Part shown: positions 23,301 to 38,912 of the stretch, one piece after another | Numbering within the stretch: the stretch's first letter is position 1 | How the letters are laid out: each line of letters begins with the position of its first letter | NCBI GenBank assembly: GCA_037074765.1 | Contig: JBAMDO010000570.1 | Span: 186,001 to 250,000, forward strand | Length of the DNA stretch: 64,000 nt | Source: Mansonella perstans | Taxonomy: Eukaryota; Nematoda; Chromadorea; Rhabditida; Onchocercidae | Direction: 5' to 3' | Made by a program: the position numbers and the translations under genes | The notes under the pieces: generated by a model | The model's input: only the letters and a program-made list of their open reading frames with translations | Databases searched by the model: none | Told to the model about the DNA's origin: nothing

Positions 23301-26300
23301 TTGTATCTATATAAAAAAAAAAGTGTTACAGCAGGATTAATTAACAGACAATTAATTTATGTTGCATTTAAAAATTAAATAGCGTAGTTGATTTGAGTAA
23401 TTTGCGTGAAAATATAAAATACGCAAATCAGCTAATCTATCGCGTGTTAAATATTCAGGCACGTTTATTAAATTGTTATTTGAAATAAGCAAACAAGCCT
23501 GAAAGTCATGCTATTGTAGCCTAATGAAAGACAAATAAGCCTGTTGTTATAGCCTAATGAACGGCCAAATTACATCTTATCATCTGGTGCCTTTAATAAT
23601 CCTGATCCTTCCAATATATATATATATCGATCATGCACTTTTCCGTTAATTTACATATAACTCTCCAAGTTATTCGTATGCATCAATATGAGAGCTATTG
23701 GGACTAAAAATTCCAAAATAGAAACTTTTTCGTAAGTTTTGAAATTTAATTTTACTAAAATTTTAAAATTATGAAAATAATTAAATTTGAAAATATTTGA
23801 TATTTTCAGCTGGACAACACTGCCACGAGGATGGGATGTTTTCCGTTTATTACCACCTCCATCGAATAATCTGAATCGAGGTAAGAGCAAAAATTATTGT
23901 TATATTAAAATAGTTACAGCGCTCTCCTCCTTACTTTTAATTAGATCGTATTGCTTATAAAGATAGGCATAATTTATATATTCCCACTTAATCGTGCAAC
24001 TCCAAGCCGCATCGAATTGTGAAAACTAATTCTCATTCCGGAATTCCATCTGTACAGGAAAATATTTTTGACAGCAATTGATAACACTAATTAAAAAATT
24101 ATTGAAACTAATTAAACAAGCCATTGCTAAAATTTCATTTAATCGTAATTTATTAAATAGTAAATTTGATAAGTTGTAGTTCTATTAAATTTGCTAAAAT
24201 AAAAAATTGATTACATATAAATTGCACTTTAAATTAAATTCAATTTGAAAGAATTCTTTGTCTAATTACTAAACTTGTCAAAAAGAAATTAATATTTAAT
24301 TATTAAATTAGTAATTTTCAATATTCTGTTTTTTTGTTCATTTCACTCACATTCTTGTTTTTCGTTTGTGCTTTTCCTTAGATAATGCAATTGAATAGTT
24401 TAATTTAGATTAAATTTAAATTTGATTGGAATAACTTTCAGGTTTCTGGTATGATGTAAGTTTGCAAGTGATGAAAATAACCTGTTCTTGTGTCCTCTTC
24501 TTTTTAACACTTTCAAGTGCAATCATTGCAAAGGTGACATTTCTGTTGATGACCTCAGCTGTTGGTACGATTAAAATGAATTTGACAATTTGCAACGATA
24601 GCATTCCCGGTTAGTCTTGATGATTCACTGCGATCTATAGATCATTGATATTTACGATCAACATTTAAGTAAAAAAATTATCAATAAAGATATTCATAAT
24701 TACTGTATGAAGATTAGAGAGAAAAATCATGATTTTACTATTAATGCTGACAAGATGTAAAAGTAAACAATGCTGACATTGATTTGAAATAGTTGACATA
24801 TTTAGGAATAATTAAAGCTCATTAAAATTAATGCTTGGACAAATCTCTATACATTGTAAATGAGAGTATGAATAATAATTTGCTGATATTTTCATTATGC
24901 TTCAGTTTCCTCCCACTGCTCCTATAAATTATCAAATATTTCACAAATTTTCAAATATTTCGAGAAAGGTAGTTAGCAATTTTGCGATTTAATTAATTAG
25001 CTAAATAATTAATGACTGCATGCAAGGAACTGATTTCTTTTTTTTGGTCAACCTATCACTTTCCTAATGTTCTGAAACGACACAACTTTTATTTTTTATC
25101 GCATGTTTAAAAAAATTTGTTTTTTGTGTCGTGTTTAAAAAAAAAATTCTGTTTGCCAACTGGACGCTTATTCGTTGAGTGGGACCGGTTTTATCGTTTA
25201 ATAATTAATTAAAGTGAATGACTCATTCCACGTTAATTTATAATGAGTCAATTAGATTATGGTCATACTTTGTATCCGAAAATAAAACTAAAGAATTAAG
25301 TATGGCGAAAAAAATTTAACATTTCTATTAAATATGCATTAAATAAATAGTAAGACTAGGGTATTGTCTTCGTCTGTTAAAAATAACAAGAGTTAGTAGA
25401 TAACATCTAGAGAGATTGACTTGTGATTGAGTACTTGAAACAGTCACTCGTGATCCAATGTTCATTGGGAATCACTTATGATTTAGTATGTCAAACGATT
25501 TGCTAGTTATCTAGTGTTTAGAATCGATTATTATCAAGTTAAACAGCTGAAATTTTTGAGATGATAAATTTATCATGATTTAAACCTCTTTAGCACTTTG
25601 TTTAAATTTTTGGTCAAATACTTAAAAAGAAAAAAAAGTTGCAGAAAGTTCAAGTAATCAAGTAGAAGTGTCATCAGTGCATGTCGTAAAATGGATTTGG
25701 GCAGTCTATATTTCGTTATGCATTCCGGAATTGCAATGCTTCATCGGTTCCATTCATCGGGCTTTCTTCCGGAATGCCAAAAAGCCGACATTTGTACAGT
25801 TTATTACTGTAAGCGCATTTATCAGATTTAGCCTTCAATCAAGGAAGAAAAAAGTTAGCAGTAAATCTCAATCATTGAAAAATTGATCAGTTCATCAGTT
25901 CCTTTTATTTTTTCCCATAAATTTTATCTTAGGATAGAAATAATGACAAATATATCACTTCTGAATCAAATTTTATCAGAACTTATCATTTCATCATTTT
26001 CATTTAAACTTATCATCCATAGGTTTTTGCCGTAGAAACTCTAAATGCCCTTGCTGTTGGTGTATTCGTATTTCAAATACTGCCCAACCTGGATGCCATT
26101 ACCGGTGAGTTTGTTTACCGGTCAGTATTGTTTAAAACAAAACCTTAAATAATCTGAACAGTTTTTATAAATTTAATTAACTTTGCATTACTAATTAAGC
26201 AGGACGTTTAAAAAATTTGCCGTACAAATAAGACAGACAGTTTTTTGGTGCTGTCATTAAAATTACGCTGTTAATTAACTTGCAGGAGCAATGCTCACTA

Positions 26301-29300
26301 ATTTTATATGTTTTGTGCCTTGCATTTTATTGTTATTAAGTCGTCGGCCAAATCGTTTAGCCATATTCCTTATGGCTGTTGATATTCTCTGTATTATTTT
26401 ACAAATTGTCGCATTATGGGCGCTTTCGGTGAGCATTGCTATTTTTGATCATAAGTGAAAAAATAAAAGAAAATTAAATCTGAAATAAATAAAATTGAAA
26501 AAATCAAATTTGAATTGAGTTAAAATTCTGCATTACTTTGAGTCAAATAGTTTGCTACTAAAAATGCCAAATTACAATTAATATTCTGCTAAAACATTTT
26601 GCAGTCATTATTTGCCTAGTAGTTGACATCAGTTGACAACTGAGAACTTAATGAAAACAAACAGTTTGCAAAGCAAGTATCAGTTAATTTAAATATATTT
26701 CGATCTAAGAGAAGAATGAAAAAAAAAAGTGCGAAAGAAAAACTGTTTAAAATAACAATTCAAATTTGGGTTACGATTAAAACCAAAGTTGTTTTTATTT
26801 TTTTGAATTTCAATTTTCAAAATCAAGATTATAAAAAATTGAAAAATTCTCTTGTGTCATCAAAAGGTTGATATGTCGCATGATTTAATAATAAAAGTTC
26901 TTATTTGTGCTTAAATTCTGCGAATGATACTTTACTCAATTCTCTTTTCAAATATTTTTTCACCTTTATTGTATCACTTTTGTCACCGCTTTTGTTACTT
27001 TTGCTACCTTTGTCACCAAGCAATTTTGATATGCTATAATTGTTAAATTATTGTTCATTTTCAAATATATTTAAAATTAGCACATTCTCAACTTCAATAT
27101 TATTTCAATAGTTTTCTTATCAACTTGATTTATAATTGATACCATTATCATTGTTTTCATTTCTGTCTTGCTATCACAACAATGATTAATCTTTAAAAAT
27201 TTTAAAAAAATTAGAAATTAATTAATTAGTTTTCAATGATTTCATTGTTGCAGGATCTAAACATATCAATTCAAAAATTTAAATTTACTCTACCATTATG
27301 TTTGATTGTAATATCGCTTGGTTGGTGGCAAAATTTTGTACATATTGAAAGTGCCTTAGCACCAATTCGAGCCTTGGCCCAATTTGCTGTGACACTAAAT
27401 GAACGACGAACAAAAACTTACGTTTTCGTTTCTATTTGGAAGTGTACCGTCTATTTGTTTACGGTATTCCTAGTACTTAATAATGGGTAAGTCAAAATTT
27501 CATAGTGCGATATTAAAATTTGAAATCAGAAATTAATGAATAATTAGGCATGAATTAACATATATGAAATAAAATTATAATTCCAATGATTAAATCTGAC
27601 ATTATGCTTTTATAATTTACTTGAAGTCAAATTTGAATATCATTTTTCTCTCTCTTTCCTCTCTCCTTTTTCTAATTTTTTCTATCCATTTACTGGCATG
27701 CTCTGTCAAAATTTTACAAATATAATCCTTAAAATTAAAAAAAAAAAGTTTCAGTATAACGTCAAAAGATCTCTTCCAAAATGACCTATTTGGAGAAAAA
27801 GTGCTAACAATAACTGCCAGACATTTGAATCAAACTCAAATCAACAAATTTTACCATCGTATGGAATTGGCTAAAAATGGTTGGTTGTTATACAGATAAT
27901 TAGCTGCCAATAAAGTTAATTACTTGGTTGCTATATAGTTAATTATTTGTATATTTTAGTAACTTAATTTTAGTTGCTGTAAATTAGTTGCCGATAAAAT
28001 TTTCACTTGAATATTCCGGAATACCTGAAAAGAGTTTGTCGCTATTGAAATGATATTTGAAATGATTGAATTGAAATGATTGCAATCTTAAATTGAAATA
28101 TGAAATAATTGCAATCTTAACCTTATAGATGTCCATCTTCATCTTTTTCAAATTCTAAACAACTTCAATCGATATTTTATCTTTCAACATTAATTCTGTC
28201 TTATTAACATCTGATCAACCGAGGTTACGAGAGCAATTAAATCAATAAAGCATTTAAATCAGTAAAGTTATGGAAAATAGTACGTTGGACATTCAACTGC
28301 GAATATTTTGAAAATTGTAGGAATGCAAATGGCGAAACCATTCGTTGTACAAAGAAATCATGGTAATGATAATCTAGCCAATCAGTGGAACAAACGTAAT
28401 TTTGGTTTCTTACCGGTTCAGGATCACTCGATGATACACGGAAAATCATTGCAAACACTTCCTTTACCATCAGCAATACAATTTATGGACTCATCACCAG
28501 CCGATAATTTTAAACCCAATGAATCACTTGAGATATCAATCAGAAGTGAATCTGTAAAATCTTCTGCAAATCGGCAGAAACGAATGATAGTTCATAATGA
28601 TGAAAATGATGTAACACCAAATACATATAACGTATGAACAATTAATTAATCCTAACTTACTAAAGATAAATTAAGTTAAATAGTACTAAAGTATACTTTC
28701 ATGAATTATTCATTATTCTAATTAAACAAAATCAGATCAATGAAATGGAAAGTCTCATTACTTATGATGATTAATTTCAGGTATATGATGATTACATAGA
28801 GTTGAATCAGTATACAAATTCAGTTGACGTTCTTTGGACCGTACTCATTCAAGTTATTGCTGTGTCTCTTACCTATCACACTTCTAAATTTGCTTGCAAG
28901 GTGAGACTTTCATTGATTAGCGTGAATTTTGTAGAGTTTAATTAAGACACTGAATTAAAATTGTCAAATTCGCTTGGATTTTTTGAAATTTTATAAAATT
29001 AAATTTGCAATTCATTATTTTATTTTGTTTGTTAAACGAGATGATATTTACTTGAAGAACTGAAATATTGATTGATAGAGATTAATTATGAATTTGATCA
29101 TGCTGAAATTTGTCAGATAATACTTTCTTACGAATTTAGCCAAGTATAATTCAGTAATTAAATTTCCGGTAATGCTGCAACGAACATGTTTTGCATTACC
29201 GATTGCACTTAGTGTTCCGGTAACTGTTACTGCATTATTTACAATGTGTGCAAAACGACAGACTGATGCATGTTATTCAACTAATTTTCTTCCTAAAGTA

Positions 29301-32300
29301 AGTTTTTCGGAGAGCGATTACAGTTTTTTTCAGGATTATTTTTTGTCGCTGTAAAAATTTTCTTCATAACTGGATAAAAACGGAAAATCTAAATAAACGA
29401 AAATCTCTTTTGTCTTTATATCAAGGAATTTAGTTACGATTTAATTTATAGAGTGTTTCCGAATTTCGCAAATCCTACTAATCTGATCAAATCCGGTTGT
29501 TCCTTAAAAGAGTTAATTTTCATTCACATATCCATTGTATTAATATTGAAATTTCAAAGTATTTGTTATAATCTTTTCGGAAAAATTTTTAAGGAATTGT
29601 TCTGGCGTTGTGACACAGCAAAAAATTTATCGGAATTTTTCCTTTCATCATTGACACAAATTTGGCTTGCTATGTTGGCAGTGCAAACATGGACAACGAT
29701 ACATCTTTGGAGGCCACGTCAGGAAAAACTTGCCAAAGCAACCAAGTATGAATTTAAGCAAATTTAAAATTTTCTTTGCAAAATAATTTGCGTTGGAAAC
29801 ATTTAATAGTCGTTAGGAATTCAAATGAATCAAGCAAAAAACTTTTTTTCAAGATTTCAGAAACTCAAATTTTAAACTTTTAGGAATTTCATACTAATAT
29901 TGTTTTTTCAAGATTATTCATTCTACCGTACAATAGTGCTCTATTCACGGATCAATGCTTGGCACTAAATCGACGATGTGATGATAAAACGAAAATTCGA
30001 ACTGAGGTCATAGTTCAATGAGGCGATAATCTTTTACTTATATCTAAAATTATAGTATCAGCCAGAAAAAAATTAAGAAAACTTAATAACTTAATTTCAT
30101 AAATTTAAATGTCAATGTTTTTCATTACTTCAGGATTTGGATTTTGATACCGAGAACTTGTCGATAGGTGATTTAAATTTTGAATTGATGTATGCAAAGC
30201 CTATTGGTGTTACATCTTCGAGTAATTGCACGAGTAAAGTAATCGGAACAGCTATGATAAAGTTTGCTTTGATATTGAGGACAAATAATTATTTTAAAAA
30301 AATTAATAATTATCTCAACTGTTCGTCATTGATCAATTAAAGCGATGGTTATTTAAAAACAATGTCTTGTTAATAATTAGCCAAGTTAATTAATTTGGAA
30401 ATCAGTTTAATAATGAAGCAAAATGCGAATTTTATGTAATGACTTTTTTTTCTTCTATTAAAATTCAAATGTATATGAAATTTGCTCCAGAACTTGTCTT
30501 TGGTAAATTTATACATTATAGCTATTGATGGATACCGTATCATTCATGTGGAATAAGAGCGTTTGCGGTCATTACTGTTATTTAACTAATATTTGATCAT
30601 GATAATTTTGATTATAGTAGTTAATTTTTACATTAATTCATGAATCCTTAAGGGAAATTCCATCATCTGCAGATGCAGTAACAAAAATTTATGTTTGTGC
30701 GACAATGTGGCATGAGACAGCAATAGAGATGACATGCATGTTGAAAAGTATTTTCCGGCTTGATGAAGATCAATGTGCCAGAAGAAATGCCCAGAAATAT
30801 CTTAAAGTAATAAAATTATATTGAACGAAAAAAAGTAGTAGAATTCATTTTTATTTAAAATTGTTTAATCCTATTTTAAAATTTTAATTCAATTTTAAAA
30901 AGAAAACAAATTTTTTTTTTCAAAGATCATAGATCCGGATTATTATGAATTCGAAGCGCATATATTCTTCGATGATGCATTTGATATTAATGAATACGGT
31001 GAATCTGTGATGAATAAATTTGTTCAACAATTGGTTAACAAAGTTGACGAAGCAGCCAGGTTTTAATTATTAGTTAATTAGTTTTTTTCGTTAATTATCG
31101 ATTGAAATTAAAATTTGATTGTTTTTTTCCATGAAAATTGAATTATTTTTTTTTTGAAAATTGCAAACTAATAGGTTTATATATTTTTGGCTAATTTAAA
31201 TCTGAACTTTTTGGTAAGGTGAAATTTTAGTGCTTTACATCAAACTCAAATGAGACTAAGGTCACCGAAGAAAATTTCAACTCCATATGGTGGACGATTG
31301 AGCTTTATTATGCCTGGAAGAAACAGGCTTATCATACATTTGAAAGATAAGCAGAAGATTCGTGTTCGAAAGCGTTGGAGTCAGGTATGCGCACTTTTTA
31401 TTTAATTAATTTTTATTTCGACTAAATTTTTAATTGCTGTATTGAAGTATAATACCTTTCAAATTCACTTCGTAGCTGGAAGCACTGATTTTAAAATTAG
31501 AACTGTTATCATCGGATTACAGTACCGTTTGATACTATCACTGGATTACGATGCTAATCTATTAGAATAATTTTATACAATTATTCTTTCGATATTTTCT
31601 TAAAACTTCTGGTGCCCACTTTTCTATCAGGATTTCTCCCCCAAAACGATTGGCAATTTTATTTTCGACTTAGACGACTTTTATTTCATTCAGGTAATGT
31701 ACCTGTACTATTTGTTGGGTTATCAGTTAATGATGAAAGTTGATGACGAAGCAAGGAAAGAGATAATCTCGGAGAATACCTTTATTTTAACCTTAGATGG
31801 TGATGTTGATTTCTCACCACAATGTATTCATCTACTTATTGATCTGATGAAAAAAGATCGACGTCTCGGAGCAGCTTGTGGTCGAATACATCCACGTGGA
31901 TCAGGTAATCTTTGCACATTGAAAGCTCTTATGATGATGGAAATGAAACTAAATAGATAATTTGAAATATTGCAACATTTTTTTTTGAAATTTTTTGCAA
32001 TTTTATGAAAGATAATTTTTTTTTCAGGTTTAATGATATGGTATCAAAAATTTGAATATGCTATTGGTCATTGGCTACAGAAAGCAACTGAACATATGAT
32101 TGGTTGCGTACTATGTTCACCTGGATGCTTCTCGTTGTTTCGGTCATTAGCTTTGATGGATGATAATGTTATCAGACGATATGCATCTAAGGTTGGCATT
32201 TATTTCGAATAATTTTTTTTCGACTGCTTTTGGAAATTTTACTTCACCGGACCTCATAAGCCTAATTCAGTACTATTCAGGCTGAAAACCCGGTTGATTT

Positions 32301-35300
32301 TATTCAATACGATCAGGGTGAAGATCGTTGGTTATGTACTTTGCTTCTGCAACGAGGTTATCGGTAGCTTTTAACTTTATTATAATTTGTTATAATTCTT
32401 GTCATTAAAATTGGTTTAATGAGAGTCTGATAAAACCTTTTGATTCATATTAAATTCACTTTAAGCCTGGAATAATTAATTATTGATTAAAAAGATTTGC
32501 ATACAAATTCAAATGAAAAAAATTTAAGCTTTGTTTCGACAGGGTTGAGTATTGTGCAGCATCAGATGCTCTAACTTTTGCGCCGGAAGATTTCAATGAA
32601 TTTTTCAATCAGCGCCGTCGTTGGATGCCTTCCACATTGGCAAATATTATCGATCTGTTGCAGGATTACAAAAATGTTATCAATGTTAATGAATCAATTT
32701 CCATTTGGTAAAGAATTTGCATTTTTCAAGAAAAAACTCCAAATTAAAAAAAATTGGTTATTTTTGGAATTTTAAAGTTTTTAAAAATTTTGTAATTTAT
32801 TCACTAAAACCTATATACTTCAACATTTTTCACTGCTGAAAGCATACCGGGAATTGATTGGTACTTCAGACCATTATGGAAATAATTTTGTCTAACAAAA
32901 TTTATCTCACTGTTCAATCAATTTAGTCTAATTTTAACTGATTTGGGAATATTCCTCGTCTTACTTTAGTCTTCCTTTCTATCTGTCTCTTTCTATTCCT
33001 TTTTCTTCCAGAAATTCTGCCTCTCCCTTTTTCATTCTCTTCTAGAAATTATCCATATTTTAATAGGATTAATTTAGTCACTGTTCCACACTCATTATCT
33101 CATATGACAAAAGTGTTCATTAATTTTTTCAGAGGAATTTAGAATTTTCGCTGAAAATATTATTATAGGTATATATTGTATCAATGCATAATGCTTGTCT
33201 CATCAATCCTTGGCCCAGGCTCAATTTTCTTGATGATTATTGGAGCCTTATCTGTATCATTCAAAATCGACGCTTCGTTATCATTGCTTATTGTCACATT
33301 ACCCGTTGCATTGTTTTGCTTAATGTGTTTTATAAGTGATTCCGAAAAACAGGTATAATTGAATTTTGATTATGCTTTCATTCAAAATTAATTAATCGAA
33401 TTATTTCATTTCTTATATCGAGTAGTTTAATTCCTGCATTCAGTTCCTCAGGTCAGAAGTTATCTCTTGATAAGTTATTTGAGTAGCTTAATTTGTAAAT
33501 GTGTTGAATTTTTTGAATTTGAACAATTTAAAAGTTAAGAAATGAATTTCATCCGAGTTTTGCTTGACTAATTTAGTTGGTCTAATTAATTTAATTAGCT
33601 TAATCTATATGTTTAGTTTGCTTTTTTAGAATCAAATTTATTACATTTTTTCAGCTAATGGCAGCGCAATTTATCGGTGCTTTATTTGCTATGCTGATGA
33701 CAGCTGTAATTGTTGGGACAATGATACAAATGCAAAAAGATGGCGTCACGTCACCACATTCGATGTTCATTATCTTCGTTATTGCAAGGTATTTCGATTC
33801 TGTTCATTTTCAAATATCGATTTCAAATTTAAACTCAAAATTACAATAATTAATTTATAGAATAATTGGAAATTACTTAGGAAATTATTTGCACTTTAAT
33901 TTTATATACTTTAGTTTTACCATTGCTGCTGTATTGCATCCACTGGAATTTACCTGTATCACACCGGGAATTCTGTATTTCTTGGCTATACCATGTATGT
34001 ATATGTTACTTCCAATCTACAGCTTATGCAACTTGAATAATGTTGCTTGGGGAACACGCGAAAATCCAAGAGGTTAAAATTTAAATTTTACATTGCAAAC
34101 ATAAAATGTATTTATCAAAGACTATTTGTTGATCAGAAATTATGCGAAAACAAACTAATTAAATTTGTAATGAAATTTTCCAATAAATGATTTGACAATT
34201 ATAAAAAGAAATCATTGACCTATTTTAAAAATAAGGAAGTAATCGCTGATTGCAGTGGAAGGAATGGATGATGCAAGACAGAAGCGCAACAAGCATGTTG
34301 ACTTAGTCAGCAACAATACCAGCAGTGAGGTCAACTTTGTACAAAAATAGAAAAGAAAAAAAGCGATCAATTTTAAGATATAATATTTGATTAAAAAAGG
34401 AAATTAAATTTCAAAAATTCTGAAAATTTAATTAAACAAACAATTTTAAATTTGTTTTTTTCTATGCTATTTTTCGATATATGATTTGAACAGTATTAAT
34501 AATCAATTAATCAACAAATCAATCAGTCAATCAATACATGCAATAATTTAACTCTCTTAATACTAGAGCCTTTTTATTATTAATTAAGTTACTTAATAAT
34601 TATTGCTTTATTATTAATCATTTGATAAACATTATGCCCAGGTAGATATTTAATATATTGTTTTGATTAATGTTTATAAATTGTTAAATAATAATTACAT
34701 CGTTCTAATTATGCTGAAAAATTATTACTAAACTTTTCCGTAGGTGGATGGTGAAATATCAGTCGGTTGTGGATCAGCATGTCGTCTGATCTGTTGCTTA
34801 CGGGATAAATCAACGGATTTAGCACAGGTGAGTCAAGAAAAACAAGTTCAGAGGTAAAATTTAATTTATTAATTAGGACAAAGTAGTAATCAAGATTAAG
34901 TCAATTTCTAAACTTCATTATAGATTTGGCAATTAAATGAGAAAATAAATGAGGTAATGGAGAAGCTGGATCGAACTGGACTGCCATCTACGGGAATATC
35001 AATGCCAACTCGGGCACTTTATACAACAATGACAACAACAAATAATTTAGAAGGATCGAAACGGTTGAATGATTCAATTGAAAAAGATCAGGTGTGACAG
35101 ATATTTATTTTCAATCAATTATTTCCAATTTCAAAAATAAGGCACAAATTTATCAAGGCTGTTTCTTCTATTTCATTAAGCTAATATTGATCCGACAATT
35201 AAAAATTGACTTGGAAATGATTGTAATTGTTATATGAATTAATATAATTTAAACTTTTAAGCTTTACACTTGAATTTTTTTAGACAAAAACAGATGACCG

Positions 35301-37420
35301 TGATATAACAACTAATCAATCAGCTATGCCTATGCGCAATCGTAAATGGAATTCGAAATTGAGCGAAATGTGGTTGAATGATAAATGTATTAGAGGAGCG
35401 GAGAAAGATTCGTTGGATCCCGATGAGGAAATTTTCTGGAATGATGTCATTAACAAATATCTCACACCAATTATCCATAACCAATTAGAGCAGAAAAATA
35501 TCCAGGATGGTCTTATACAACTACGAAATAAAGTTAGAATATATGATATAATTGGGATTTCTGCTGATTTTTCTCAAAAAATTAAACCCTTTTCTTCCAA
35601 TTTAGATGAGGAAAGAGAGAGAGGAAGAGAGAGGTCAAATGCTTCAAGCACTTTTGTTTTGTAATGTCTCTTCTTTGTTACAAGTATAATTACCGGAATA
35701 GATCTTCCTGTAGATCCATGATATTATGCTGACCTTTTAATCAACTGATCTTTTAGTCTATATGATTTGATAATAATCACATTCAGTATTTCCTAGTCAT
35801 AAAAACATCTTGTAATTATGCCGAAATTTCATTAATCATTGATTATTAAGTCATCGACAATGCAATTATTAGAAACTGAAACTTTTAAGTTTTCAAAGTT
35901 CAACCATTGATTTTCATTTTCTTTCCGGTTTTTCGAGGTTGTTCAGTAGAAATTGAAATCTTTACACTCTCAAAGTTGAACCAATTTTTTTCCTGTTTTC
36001 CAGGTTTGTTCAGGATTCTTCATGGTAAATATTGTTTTCATCACTGTTGTACTTTTGCTACAACTGCAAAAAGACTGTATACACATTGAATGGCCACTGG
36101 GTCCACGTTATAACCATACAATTACCCCGTGTAGCACGGATGTTCGGGAACCAATCTGGGTGGTCACACGATTACAACTGGAGCCTATCGGATTAGTCTT
36201 CCTGCTTTTTTTCATGTCAATCCTCCTTATTCAGGTAATCAAGTTTTTCAGGTAATTCAGGTAATCAAGGTAATCAAGTTTCACGTAATGGAGTGAATTT
36301 TTCACCCCTTTACCTTCCTACAATTATATTTTGATTTACTTGAGCGTATTTAAAAAAATTGATCAGTTTGATTCTTTTTTTTTCTCTCTCTCTCTCAATC
36401 TTTCTACAAATATAATCCATGCATAATATTTCCTACTAATTTACTAACTTACTAATTATTTCCTAGTAATTTATTAATTGTATTTCAGTTCATAGGAATG
36501 TTGTTACATCGTTTTGGCACTATGGCACATCTCATTGCATCTACGCAATTATTTTGTTGCCGTAAACGCACGGATCATTTGAAGGAAGATGAACTGGTTG
36601 TGCAGAATGCAGTTGAAATAGCACGTGAGTTACAGGCTATTCGTGGAGTTGATGGATCGGATGAATATGCCCAGCTGGTATGTTTGACTCTCAACTTCGT
36701 AATCCCTGCAACAATTGTTCTTAAATTTGAAAATACCTTTTGTACTTTTATTTTCTTACTATTGTTGTTTTGAAATTTTTATTATATTTAGAAATGATTC
36801 TGAAAAACTAAAAATGAAAGTTTTAATTTTTCTTTTAAAAATGAATTTAGGAAGGGCAAACGATTTTACGTCGAAATATTGTCCACAATCTGGAATCGTT
36901 CAAACGTTCAATGCATCAACCGAAGACTGAAACGCTTGATGCTGCATTTCGGAAACGTTTCTTTGCGCTATCAAGTAATAAAGCCATTGGTCGTTCCACC
37001 AGTGAAAGACGGTTGACATTACGTCGAAATACCATTCGTGCCATTGAACGGCGTAGGAATTCGATTTTTGGAAATCAGCAACCAAATGAGGTAACTTTGA
37101 ATTGAACACACTTTCCAATTATTTTTGCAATTGAAACGACGAAAAGATAATTTTACAATTTTTAAATTTAAACATTTATGATTAATTTGCTAAATTTTTA
37201 TTTAAATTGTTGGGACGAATTCTCAAAAAGACTTGATCGTCTATAAGTGTCTCTTAAGGATGAGGGAACATCATTAATGGAGGATCGATCTCTATCAAAT
37301 GATGAGAGTAGTAACAGAGCCGGACGAAACAGTCTTGATGAAAGTATTAGCAGAGCTGGACGGAATAATCTCCTACGTTTATTCGATGATCCTTCAAATG
37401 ATTCCGGAAACAAAGGATAG
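20398..37420 (+). CDS. chs: Chitin synthase (GT2 family, nematode type), about 30 exons
   Basis: Integral membrane enzyme polymerising UDP-GlcNAc into chitin. Start MDDEPFLTSYTGRYEK at 20398-20445; next exons 20705-20805, 23810-23880 (LPRGWDVFRLLPPP), 24442-24609, then membrane exons around 25680, 26030, 26285 and 27253 (ISLGWWQNFVHIESAL). Hydrophilic exon about 28320-28634. Catalytic region: YVCATMWHETAIEM (30690), IFFDDAFD (30965), FILTLDGDVDFSP (31782), CSPGCFSLFR (32115), QGEDRWLCTLLLQRGYR (32317) and QRRRWMPSTLANI (32612). LDGDVDF, the EDR aspartate and QRRRW are the donor- and acceptor-site signatures. Then clustered membrane segments 33170-34070, a soluble linker (34255-35100), further membrane exons (36022, 36489) and a charged tail at 36851-37100, ending SNDSGNKG-stop at 37418-37420. 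By rough summing about 1,600-1,700 residues. Exon 2 joins the 23810 exon in phase across a 3 kb intron. No stop or frameshift seen. Whether it is the eggshell or pharyngeal paralog cannot be told. Confidence 0.95.
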
Positions 37421-38912
37421 TTCACATTAAAATTTTCATGCTTTATTTATTTATTTCCTGTCTATTTTTAAAATGTTGTATGTTTCGTTTCTATCATTTA
37501 TTATACACTTCGATTTTTTTTAATAATTTGTAATTTATATTAGTGTAATTTTGTGAACAAGAAAGTACTGCATCAAACTTTTACTTTTCCAGAGTTTAAC
37601 AGGTGTGCTTTCAACTAATATATTCAGAGTTGACAAAGAAAAAATGACACTTAACAATTTGTTTGTTACTGTAAGAATTGATAGATGCTTTGTAGTTTAT
37701 GACATATGAATAAATGATAAGAAGACAATTTATTCAGTTGAGATAAGTTGCAATTGAAATGGTTTAAAATGGTTGGAGTCGTTTCAACAACGAGGAAGGT
37801 GGGAGATAATGGGAGACAGATAGCGTTTCATATATGTTCTACGGGAGAGTTTTTTGTCTTGGTATTCGGTCTGGATGTAATATTAGTTTCTGGATGAGAT
37901 GAAAAGCATGAATGGAGAAAAGTTAAAGACGAGATGAAGATTAACGATCGTTGAATAATCTAGGATAATCGTGAAAAATCGCTGTACAACATATTCTTTT
38001 TCTCACTCACACATATTGGCGAGAAGATTAGCTTTATACACATTAATTCTTGGATCAAATAGAAATGCTCCAGAAAACTGACGTCAAAATTATATGATTG
38101 CAATACTTTTATCGTTTACAGTCTATTTACAGTATTCAGTTCTACAGTATATGTTCTACAGTTCTACAGTCCAGTATTTGCCGGAAAAAAAATTACTTGA
38201 AAAAGTTAAGCAGAAAAAAAAGGCGCGGATTTCTGAATGATAGTTAAAATTTGAGATCGAAGCTAAATATGCTGCGATCTAGATTATACTTGTGTATTGT
38301 ACTATATAATGATTACAAAATGTTGTAAAATAGCGAGCCTACTGTATGGCATACCATATTTAACATTATCACTTTGATATGATAAAATATGAAAGAATAA
38401 AGCAACATTAGCAAGCATGAAAATACTATAATACCGTATTGTGATACTGTGTCATACCATGACTACAGTATACCACTTCTTTCCGCAGTTATTTCATAAT
38501 AAATCCGGTGATATAAGAAGATAAGCCACTTGAATGAAATCATTTGTCTCCTGATTTTGTTTTAATTTTTCAATCTGTTTCAGTAGACTGTGCATATGAA
38601 TGCGATCATTTTGATAGTTGTAAAGTTTAAAATTAATTTTATCATTTGATAACTGATAATATCTCATTTCTTATCATTCTTAGTATTTTATACTACTCCT
38701 TTTAATTAATTTTGAATAGCCTTCATATTTCTATTCTTTGCTAGCAAATTTAAATTTAATACTAGATTTGCAATTGCAATCATGCATGTTTGTAAACATT
38801 AAAAAAACAATAAAACAGGGTAAAACACTTTGACAGCACAGATATGAATGACTTTATTAAGCAAATGGTTCCAATGGTAAAAACTATTACGAAAAAATAT
38901 GAAGATTCTTTC
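37421..38912. other. Intergenic region, no gene seen
   Basis: 3' flank of chitin synthase with an AATAAA near 37709, then low-complexity sequence with short repeats of TTCTACAGT (38135-38170) and TAC-rich palindromic bits near 38330-38470. No coding frame stands out. Confidence 0.5.

Noticed and set aside
36900..37118. Minus-strand frame opposite the chitin synthase C-terminal exon
   Set aside because: Antisense shadow of a real exon (RSTSERRLTLRRNTIRAIER on the plus strand).
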